64,000 nt of DNA from Theristus sp. LFF4_11 (Eukaryota; Nematoda; Chromadorea; Monhysterida; Xyalidae): positions 1-64,000 of the forward strand of contig JASANC010005051.1 of NCBI GenBank assembly GCA_030248135.1, written 5' to 3'. Both the position numbers and the translations under genes were made by a program. Shown in pieces: positions 46,746 through 57,600 of the stretch (its first letter is position 1; each line of letters opens with the position of its first letter). Under the pieces are notes generated by a model, which saw only the letters and a program-made list of their open reading frames with translations, was not told where the DNA came from and made no database searches.

Positions 46746-47579
46746 TATCATGACAAGACGCGTGCTTGATCTGTTTTGCTTTTTTACTCTACACTTGTTG
46801 CTTCTCGTAAAACAGTCTGTTTTTCTCCGTGTCAGTTTTTTTACCGCGTTGAAATTTGTTATGTGTTGAATGTGTATGTGGTTGAAATAAAGAAATGTAA
46901 TTCGAATGAAATCAATGAGAAATTCAGCCACATACAGAGTATGCCCACATGCTACACGTGCTTACATGTGCTACCTCCGGATTTTTTTGTCCGGATTTAA
47001 CGTCAACTTGCAAATTCCAGCATAGCGAACTGATTTCCCACACACAGTTATTCTAAGAAGCGCACACTCATATCGATCATGCCAGTTGCAGCCAATCAGC
47101 TAATTTCTAAGCTCATATCTCTGTGAAGGCACCCACAATGTATGCATCATTGTCAACATGGGCAACGGAGTGGTCCGACAGGTTAAACTGATAAAAACAG
47201 TTCGAACAGCGTTGAATTCACGTGCAAAGGTTTGATTACTACGGTCCTTTTGTTTGTTTTTTACGTACAAACATATTGTGTAACCCGTGTATCATTAAGA
47301 TTAAAACACATTTCAGACCAACGTCATGCATGATTTTATAACGCTGAACGGATTGAAGCAACGGGAATGTTGCGCGTATGTCCAAGATGGGGAGTCGATA
47401 TTTTGCTGGTACTGTCATGTCTGAAACGTAAAGTCCATGTCTGAAATCTGTTATTTGTAACAGAGAACGAAAAAATCGGAAAACAGAAAAATAACCGTAT
47501 GTAAAAATAAAAGAACGTAAGAGGCGACGTCACGTTAACGTGGTGAAGTACATCCGTATGGACGTAACGTACCAACGTA
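46746..47579. other. Intergenic, no gene recognised
   Basis: No exon, RNA gene or repeat is recognised between the foldback and the 21-bp minisatellite. Confidence 0.4.
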
Positions 47580-48750
47580 CAGTGTATATGCACGAAATGT
47601 GAATGCGTATGCACGTTATGTACATTCGTATGAACGTTATGTACTTTCGTATGCACGTGATGTGCATTCGTATGCACGTATGTACATTCGTATGCGCGTT
47701 ATATGCATTCGTATGCACGTTATGTGCATTCGTATGCACGTTATGTACATTCGTATGAACGTTATGTATTTTCGTATGCACGTGATGTGCATTCGTATGC
47801 ACGTTATGTACATTCGTATGAACGTTATGTACATTCGTATGCACGTTATGTGCATTCGTATGCACGTTATGTACATTCGTATGAACGTTATGTACTTTCG
47901 TATGCACGTGATGTTCATTCGTATGCACGTTATGTGCATTCGTATGCACGTTATGTACATTCGTATGAACGTTGTGTACATTCGTATGCACGTTATGTGC
48001 ATTCGTATGCACGTTATGTACATTCGTAAACACGTTATGTACATTCGTATGCACGTTATGTATTGTACATTCGTATGCACGTTATGTACATTCGTATGCA
48101 CGGTATGTACATTCGTATGCACGTTGCGTACATTCGTGTGCACGTTATGTACATGTCCACTTGTATGCATGTTATGTACATTCGTATGCACGTTATGTAC
48201 ATTCGTATGCACGTTGCGTACATTCGTGTGCACGTTATGTACATACGTATGCACGTTATGTACATTCGTATGCACGTTATGTACATTCGTATGCACGTTA
48301 TGTACATTCGTATGCACGGTATGTACATTCGTATGCACGTTGCGTACATTCGTGTGCACGTTATGTACATGTCCACTTGTATGCACGTTATGTACATTCG
48401 TATGCACGTTATGTACATACGTATGCACGTTATGTAAATTCGTATGCACGTTATGTACGCACGTTATGTACATTCGTATGCACGTTATGTACATTCGTGT
48501 GCACGTTATGTACATGTCCACTTGTATGCACGTTATGTAAATTCGTATGCACGTTATGTACATACGTATGCACGTTATGTACATTCGTATGCACGTTATG
48601 TACATTCGTATGCACGTTATGTACATTCGTATGCACGTTATGTACATTCGTATGCACCGTATGTACATTCGTATGCACGTTGCGTACATTCGTGTGCACG
48701 TTATGTACATTCGAATGCACGTTGTGTACATTTGTATGCACTACTGTGCA
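47580..48750. repeat. 21-bp ATGCACGTTATGTACATTCGT minisatellite
   Basis: About 50 units of CGTATGCACGTTATGTACATT with variants (ATGAACG, GTGATGTGCATT, GTGTGCACG). Since 21 is a multiple of 3 and the unit lacks stops in several frames, frames of up to 364 codons arise on both strands; they are not genes. The array ends about 215 bases before the TRPM start codon. Confidence 0.95.
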
Positions 48751-48965
48751 TGCGTAAACACTGACACTGGCCGTTTCTTGTGTTACACGGTCACAAACAA
48801 ACACACAGGCACGCATAAGCGCGATGCCAGTTTGCTTTCCCCTGAGTTACGGTGTCGTTGTGTTCAATGTTCAAGCAAAATACTTCATTAATAGCACCAA
48901 AGTAAAAAAAATCAATTGAAACCGAACATTTCAATTTGAAAGCTGCGGCCGACTGAAAGAACAGC

Positions 48966-51589
48966 ATGGAACGAGGGCGCAACAACAACAATATGAAGCG
49001 GATGAAGAAGCGGCGAGCAGGTGAGGATTTTTTAGCTTCAGAAAAAAATCGTTTGTCCGGACCAAAAAAGTAGAGCTACCAAACAAGTGCTAAGCAAATG
49101 CCCAGTCCTGACCCTGTTAGTCGAATTCTGTACTCTGTTTGACAGATGGACCTGGCATAAGGGCACCAAGTCAGTACGTTGCACCGTTTACGGGGACGTC
49201 ATGTTCAGTGGCTTCGGTCGTTTTGGCGATGATTTGCAACAGGCTGCGGTTTGGAAAAAAGCGGATTGTTTTATTCATACCTGAACGAACACTGAAATGC
49301 CAAAACTTGTGTCGTTTATTTTCTTTCATTTAACCGAATAATTGAATAATTGACCCTGACCATATCGATACATTGTGGTGAGATCGCTTTGAATCCTAAC
49401 TGAAATCGAATTATACCGTGACGTGATTCATGATGCAATATTGTCGGTATAATCGAATGAAGCCGACTTTTTGAAACAACCGAGCAACTACAATTTTCAG
49501 TATATTCGTCTTGACGTGCTGACGGAGCCGGAGGTGATTTGGAAACTTGCCCTCAAAATGTGGCGGATACCCGCGCCTACGATGGTGCTGTCGTTCGTCG
49601 GCGGCTCGCGGGTTTTCCACGGTGTTTCGGAGAAATTGAAAGATTCAATCAGATTTGGACTCGCTAATTTGGCTGGGACAACAAGTTATTGACATGATGG
49701 GAATACAGTCAAATTTTAAAGAATCAGCTGATTCGTTGGTGATTATGGCATGCATTACTTTTTGTGTAGGCATTGCCGTGGTGGTGCAGTTTGGATTGCA
49801 CAGAAAGCATGTACATATACCGTGTGATCACCAACGATTCAGCTGAGAGTTTGACTGTACGTATTATTGTTTTTGAAAAACAATCGCACTTTCACAGAAA
49901 TCCTTTATTTTTTTGATGAAAGTGAATCATTCAGCTAAATTGGCTGCATGGCCTGAATGGAATAGCCATATACAGTGTAATACAACATTTCGAATGTTCG
50001 CCTGCCTTGGAAATGCTTTTTTCTGCTCATCGTGATTTCGTTTCTTTCAGCACCTTGGGTGCTAACGGAAGGCGTTGCCACCGGCGTCATGCAGTATCTC
50101 GCAGAAGCGATTCAGGTTTGAAATGAGGCGCATTCATTTTCGTACACAAACGTCATCAGAATTTCTGAAAACTTCGATAAGACCTGTCGCACGAAGAATG
50201 AGACTGTAGTCGAAACACGCTCTCTTCAAATAAAATATAAAACTTCTTCGTTATTACAATGTACCTGTTTGGCATGCGCACGTTTGTGTGAAAAAACTTT
50301 CTCAGGACTGCCGTGCGAAACTGCGCGACAAGCGTGGCGTCTTTGTGGCAATCGGTATCGCCAACTGGGGTGCCGTCGACAATCAAGCGGCGCTGTTGAA
50401 TCGACATCCGAAGGTGTGCGTCAAAAAATTCACCATAATCTTTGTGGCAAAGTGTACATGAGCCAGTGTTTTTCTGCAGCGATTTTGGGTTACAGGTAGT
50501 AGTCAACGAAAATATTTGACTTTTTATACGAATATTCAGTTATTTTATGGTACCAGGCAACGTACAGTTTACGCGAGTGCAAAAAGGCCGGCCAAATGTT
50601 GGACTCGAATCACACGCACTTTCTGTTCGCCGACAACGGCACGGTCGACAAGAACGGCTCCGACTTTCGCATGCGACTGCAGTTTGAGCGGCACGCACGG
50701 CAGCAGTGTGTGCTGTGCATGCATCGCAAATCGGGACACCCCGGAAAATGTTCGATTCGTCTTTATTTTGTTTTTTTAGAGGCAATTTTTCTTCTAAATA
50801 GTGTAATACAGGTGGAGATTATGCAAACGTTGCACACTCCACACATCGGATCATTTGTCCATCGCTCCCAAATGTCCGTAAAGTGGTGTTTGTGTCCGGT
50901 GTCCATGTCCGCCGCGGTTGTGCCCGGAGCCCGCATCTCACGCGGGTCACAGCTAGCTCATAGGTCCGCAGGACAGGACCCCGGACACCACTGTTTTGCC
51001 TTTTGAAAAAACGCTGCAATTTGAAACTGAACCAGCGTTGCTGTTCACTGTCCGGCCATAGAACTGTTCAGTTTTTTTCGTTTCAGTTTTGTTGAGCGCT
51101 TTCATCAATCAAGAAAAGCAACCTCCGATGTTTTTGGGTGACTTTTCTCAGGTCCCACCAATACACCGATGGTGTTGATCGTCTGTGAGGGTGACCACCA
51201 CACCGTGATGTCAGTGAGCGAAAACCTCAAGTGCGGTGTACCGTGCATTTTGGTGGCCACCTCTGGCGGTGCTGCGGATGTGCTTGCGGCCACTTACAGG
51301 ATGACCGCGCCGAAGAAGCCGTGAGACTTTGCCGTGGTTTTTCTTATTTTCGAGCTGAATTTTGGCTTCATCAAGTGCCACAATCAATTGTGTCTGGATA
51401 TCCACACGGATTCTGGAGAACGTAGAAAGAGTAAAAAAATGTCGGTACAAACGATCATCAACCAGTGTCACCCTTGTGGTCTGGTGGAAGCGCTACGGCG
51501 CGTGGGAGATCGAACCCCGCCGAGGGGTGAATAGGCACTTAATGACAGAGCAAGCTCGATACTAAAACACGCCTAAAATCCCCAACAAC

Positions 51590-51622
<33 letters not shown>

Positions 51623-54600
51623 TCACACATGAACCATTCACATGCATATACTTATCGTGAAAACGTTACGCTCCACTGACTTTACACAGTAGTACAGTGG
51701 CTTGTTTTTGTCCATTCAGATACGAAGTGCTTCACACACCGGCGAAACTCGAAGCAGACTTGGCGAAACTGGTAGTTTCGTATGAGTTGAGTTTCGATGA
51801 AAACACGGTGCATCAGACGGTCGAACAGCTGATTATCGCGATGCAGTACCGGAACTCGGTGACTTCAATTAGATAAATTGAATTTTTTTTGAAAGATTTT
51901 GATTTTTTTAATACAAAAGACGTTTGTTTTGTTTTTCTACTTTTCAGATTGTAGTTTTCGACCCAAATGACGGCGCAACACTGGATACTGTGATATTCCG
52001 TATTTTGCTTGGTGGTTGGTTGAAACAGTTCCTATCTTCTAAGTGTTCAAACGTTCAAAAAAAATAGCTGAACCTTGCATTATTACGCCAACAAAGAATA
52101 GATGTATCAGTTACTGATTAGAATATTGCTTTTAATCATACACAGCTAAAAACTCCCATCCAAATTATTGTTGGCTATTTTCTGATTAAACAAAAACTTA
52201 CACAACAATATATGTTGTTGAGCCGTTTTTCCTGAATGCAATAATGCTTCTTTTAAATCTAGCTTAACAAATGTTTGTCTGTTATCCAAAGTGATCGAAA
52301 ATTCAATCCAAGTTTTGTTATCCTCCAGCGCATCGAACCAACATTGAAACGTTGACCAGTTTAGCGATGCTCTGGGGCAGCTCGGCCGTGGCACGAAATG
52401 AAATCTTTTCCCGCGAAGTTCTATTCAACTCGAATGTTGAGCAAAATTGGAAGGTTGATGATTTTTCTTGTAAACTTCTAAATCAGGCACGTTGATTATT
52501 GGCTGCTTCACGGCTCTTGCATTCAAGACCGTTTCGTGCATATCCAATTGGCAAGAGCAGCTTGCATATTAGAGAGCAGCTCTTAATCCACGACCGACTC
52601 TTACATATCCAAGAGCGGCTTTTAATCCACGACCTGCTCTTACATATCCAAGAGCGGCTCTTAATCCACGACCGGCTCTTACATATCCAAGAGCGGCTCT
52701 TAATCCACGACCGGCTCTTACATATCCAAGAGCGGCTCTTCATCCACGACCGGCTCTTACATATCCAAGAGCGGCTCTTCATCCACGACCGGCTCTTACA
52801 TATCCAAGAGCGGCTCTTCATCCACGACCGGATCTTACATATCCAAGAGTGGCTCTTAATCTACGACGGGCTCTTACATATCCAAGAGTGGCTCTTAATC
52901 CACGACCGGCTCTTACATATCCAAGAGTGGCTCTTAATCTACGACCGGCTCTTACATATCCAAGAGCGGCTCTTAATCTACGACCGGCTCTTACATATCC
53001 AAGAGTGGCTCTTAATCTACGACGGGCTCTTACATATCCAAGAGTGGCTCTTAATCTACGACGGGCTCTTACATATCCAAGAGTGGCTCTTAATCTACGA
53101 CCGGCTCTTACATATCCAAGAGCGGCTCTTAATCTACGACCGGCTCTTACATATCCAAGAGTGGGTCTTAACCTACGACCGGCTCCTTAACATGCAAAAG
53201 TCGGCTCTTATATATTCAAGAGCGGCTCTGAAATATCAACGACTGGCTCTTACTTGCGCATTAGCGGTTCTTACATATTCAAGAGCCTGCTTTTACATAA
53301 CCAAGACCAGCTGTTGTATGTCCAAGCGTCGTACGATTTTTCTAGTAGAACCGTACTTATATACGGATCTGATTTGTTCTCTCTTGAATCTGACCCTTCA
53401 CGGGTGGATAGGTGGAAAAAAGCTCTTGGATACTTTAAAGCGGTCGCAAATTGCTCACAGTGCATATGTTTCAATGCAACATCTATCAAACAATCTAATT
53501 TGCTTCCCCCTTTTCCAGGACGTCTCCCTGGACGTCGCCATGCATGATGCGCTCCTGCAGGGCCGCGACGACTTCGTGCAGATGTTCCTCGAGAAGGAGC
53601 TCAACCTTGGCGAGTTCCTGACCATCGATCGATTGCAAAGTTTGTATCGCGAGTGTCTGCTGAAGGACGACACGACACACACAACCGCCATTCACAAGCA
53701 GATCAGCACTGAGATCACGGTTCGATAAAAGACAACAGAGCAGTAAAAATGCTGGAACGGCCCCCTTTACACTGAGGCTGGGTCAACGTGGCTACTGATC
53801 TGGTTACTTGAGTGGCTGGCTGCAACCACTACATATGCTGTGATTGGAGTTAATTGATTGTAATAAATGGGTTGAAGAAAATATGCAATAGTTCTTCATT
53901 GTCTGTTCCATTTTTCGAAACCGTCATTCAATCAACATTCATGGAAAAAACAACCAGAAAAAAGCCGTAACTGCAGACACGAAGCTGCCGGCGGCCGAGC
54001 AAGGACTTGGTCGGCAGTGCCAACTTGCTGGAGCGCATGGGCGAGATCATGGTGCATTTGTTGAAGCAGAAAATTCAGAATCCGTACAAAGCCGCCCGAC
54101 TGGTCGACCAGGAACAGCCAGGTTGGACAAAAAAAACTTGAAAAAAACGTTTTCAGTGCAGCTTTTTTCTTTTTTGTCAGCTCGGAGACAGGAAACGTTT
54201 ACTCAAAGCAACCGCGGTCCTAATAGTCTTATATCTATTTGCAAGACTCTTTTTCAGAAAGCCGAGCTAAATGGCCGGAACGCGACCTTTTCCTGTGGGC
54301 GCTCATGTTCAACAAGCCAACGATAGCGGAGCTGTTCTGGAACGCGCAGCCGGACCCCATCGGTAAACGTAGAAGCGCCATTTTCACACTGTGAATCTTT
54401 GTTTTTCACTTGGGACGTCCTTGACCGTGTCACACTTGCCTCGGAATGGAAAAAAGCTGCCTTCTGGTCCGCCTTATCAATGGGTTTTGCGAAACAATTT
54501 CAATGGCAAACACTGTACGGGGACCTATCCCGACATTGGTGTGCGCTTTCGCCCGGTTCCCGACTGTCTTTCAAGCTCTGTTCTCAACTCTCACCTGAGC

Positions 54601-57600
54601 TTCATTCAAGCTTTTTTTACCGCGAACGTGACCGGTTGTTTTGAATCAGTTTTCATACTTTCGAGCCGTAAAACACACTTCTGATGTAACACACTCGTGA
54701 CGGCAAAATCGTCAAATGTCACTAAAATATGTATTTTGTGGCTTATTATTCGTCAGGTAGCGCTCTTGTGGCCTCCGTTCTGCTGCGGTCACTGGCGGAA
54801 TACGCGTACAAACAGGACGACACTGGACTGAGTACGCAGTTCAACGAACTGGCAGTGTAATTTTCTGTATTGTTTGATGAAAGTTTTGTAATTGAACCTG
54901 GTTGGAGAAACAAGACCAATATTTTATTTGCGAATTGAGTGCTTCGATGCAATGGGGAAGATTAAAAGTTGTTTTTTAAACGAATAAACGTTTTTTTCCG
55001 GGGGGGGGGGGGGTTATGCGATAATCTGGCCAGTATCATGTCTTATGGCCCCCAAATATCGCAATTTATGATTTTGGCTAAAAATCCTATCTGGGCCGTT
55101 TCCTCAACTTCAAAGCAATCAAGCTCGAAATTTGGGTTCCATTCTCATATGATTTTCAGGCGCTACGAAACACTAGCAAACGGCATTTTAGCGCAAAGTT
55201 ACACCCTGAATAAACGGGATGCAAGGCGGTTATTGGTGCGAAAACTTTCTTCCTGGGGAAACACCACGCTTTTCTCGTTAGCCGAAGCGGCAAATCTGCT
55301 GGTAATTTTTTTGAACATGAAAAGCTCACATAAACTGCCGCTTACTTTTACGTGACGTTAACTGCAGGATTGTTAAAGGTTACGTTTTTTTAGTTTTTAA
55401 CCACACATTTTTTCAGTTTTAAAAGTTCATTTTCGGTTTTCCTATTCAGGATTTCATGACGCAAAGTTGCTGTCAAACGAAGCTGAAAGAGATCTGGTAT
55501 GGCGATCTGGTCGAGTATAATGCTGACTGGAAGGTAGATTCAATTTTTGGAGCTTTTTTGCCAATTCCACATAGTAGCTAGAGCTACCTATGTTTGTGCC
55601 AATTCCACCATGGAAAGAAGCAAATTCGATCATAATAACTCAAATTCGTCTCATCTTACGGTTGAGTGAAGCAAAAGTATGGTGTACAAGTGTATGCACG
55701 CCGTGTACAAGTCAATGTTAGCAGGAGATCTGTACAAGTAAAGATGGAATAAAATGACGCACAGATGAACGCAGATTTCGCTCAGTAATTTTTTGTAACC
55801 GAGCGTTTTAATGGTTCAGGAAAGAAAAACACCAACGATCGTCAAATGTCATCATATCTTGTGTACAAGCGTATGCTCAGACACCAGTTCTAAATCCGCT
55901 TATTTAAGCAACCCCAAAAAACTTTCCAACTTCTATTCAGATCATCGTGGTCGCCTTGTGTCCCTTGCTGATCTGCCTGATCGAATTCAAACGCGAAGCA
56001 CGCCCGCAGCCTGCAAATTCATCCAAAGGTGACACCGCGATCACAAAACCAACCGTCATCTCAGGACTGGAGCACCAAAAATGCCCACCGTGCATGCAAC
56101 CGTTCAACTATTTCTATCGGGCACCGATAACGAAGTTCTTTCTCAGTGTTGTGAGTTGTTGATGGAAACCATTTTTGGCATTTGGTCGTTGCGTTTTTTT
56201 TGCAATTCACGGTTGTTTCGAAATGAATTCTGTTCATGGAATGTTTGTTCTGTTTTGTTTTGATTTATTGCATCGTAATCAGCCAGTGTACAAGACAATG
56301 TACAATTTTAGAGAAAAACATTTGCGAATTACCATCTAGTTGTGTGATTATCAGAAAAGAACGCACAAAAGTACCTTGATCAACACCAAAAGACACCGAG
56401 AAAACTTCAACAAAAAACAAGCTAAATAATCCGTTCATTTCTTTTACAGATTTCCTACATCGCGTTCCTGTGCATCTTCACATTTGTCGTATTGTGCCAT
56501 TTACGACCACTGAGGGAGCTACTTGAATTTGACGTGCACATCATGGTTGAGATGCTTGTGTGGCTGTGGATGTTGTCGTATTTCGTCAATGAAATGTATC
56601 AGGTGCATAAAGTTGCGAAAACGGTAGGGCATCAAAAGTAGGCCGATCAAAAGCGGGTCGCTCAAAAAAGCGGTCCAAAGTGTACCGCAACCTTACCGTA
56701 GCTCTCATATTCCAGCTGACAGCGCAGAGCTCGCCGAGTTTTTGCGAACAACTTCGAATCCACTATCAGTCGTTTTGGAACGCGCTGGATCTGATCCTGT
56801 GCGCGCTGTTTTCGCTGAGCATCTCTTTGAGACTGCTGGACGCCTATCACCCCGGATTTGTCGAGAACTGGCATTACACGACCAAGGTCGTCTATGCCGT
56901 CTGTCTGTTGTTGGCGTACCTGCGATTCATGCAAGCGTTCTACGTGTGGAAAGCAGTCGGTCCGAAGATCATCATGATTCAACGGATGGTAATTACTTTT
57001 TTGAACACACTGTCATCTCATATACCTGTTGAAAACTTCTTTGTGGGTACAACAAGACCTGGCCGGACTTTTTGCTTTCTGACAGTCGGTCTCTGGCCCA
57101 CAGTTGGTCGCTAGCGAACTACGGTCGTCCACAACGGCCCACGTTGGCGGCACACGCGGCAGTTCGCGACCTTTACCGTTGTTAATAGCACGATTATTTT
57201 AAAAGTCGCACGATCGCTCGCAACCTACGGTCGCCCACCGCCCACGGTCGTTGGCGTCGTGTGACCCACGGTCGTTCGCACCCCACGGTCGTTCGCACCC
57301 CACGGTCGTTCGCACCCCACGGTCGTTCGCACCCCACGGTCGTTCGCACCCCACGGTCGTTCGCACCCCACGGTCGTTCGCACCCCACGGTCGTTCGCAC
57401 CCCACGGTCGTTCGCACCCCACGGTCGTTCGCACCCCACGGTCGTTCGCACCCCACGGTCGTTCGCACCCCACGGTCGTTCGCACCCCACGGTCGTTCGC
57501 ACCCCACGGTCGTTCGCACCCCACGGTCGTTCGCACCCCACGGTCGTTCGCACCCCACGGTCGTTCGCACCCCACGGTCGTTCGCACCCCACGGTCGTTC

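Larger units (their letters stand above)
49175..53719 (+). other. TRPM N-terminal homology region, exons 2-11
   Basis: These exons encode the cytosolic TRPM homology region: YGDVMFSGFG, YIRLDVLTEPEVIWKLALKM, GGSRVFHGVSEKLKDSIRFG, APWVLTEGVATGVM (split by an intron), VAIGIANWGAVDNQ, SHTHFLFADNG-like HTHFLFADNGTVDKNG, and GPTNTP-like PTNTPMVLIVCEGD. Exon 11 (SLDVAMHDALLQGRDDFVQM) starts the helical linker. In other TRPMs this region forms Rossmann-like SLOG folds that may bind nucleotides; binding cannot be read from sequence here. Confidence 0.85.

Noticed and set aside
47530..48764. Frames of up to 364 codons on both strands
   Set aside because: They come from the 21-bp minisatellite, which lacks stops in several frames; there is no protein-like composition.
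49146..49174. Earlier acceptor (49145) for TRPM exon 2
   Set aside because: It would put the conserved YGDVMFSG stretch out of frame with exon 1; the acceptor ending at 49174 keeps frame.
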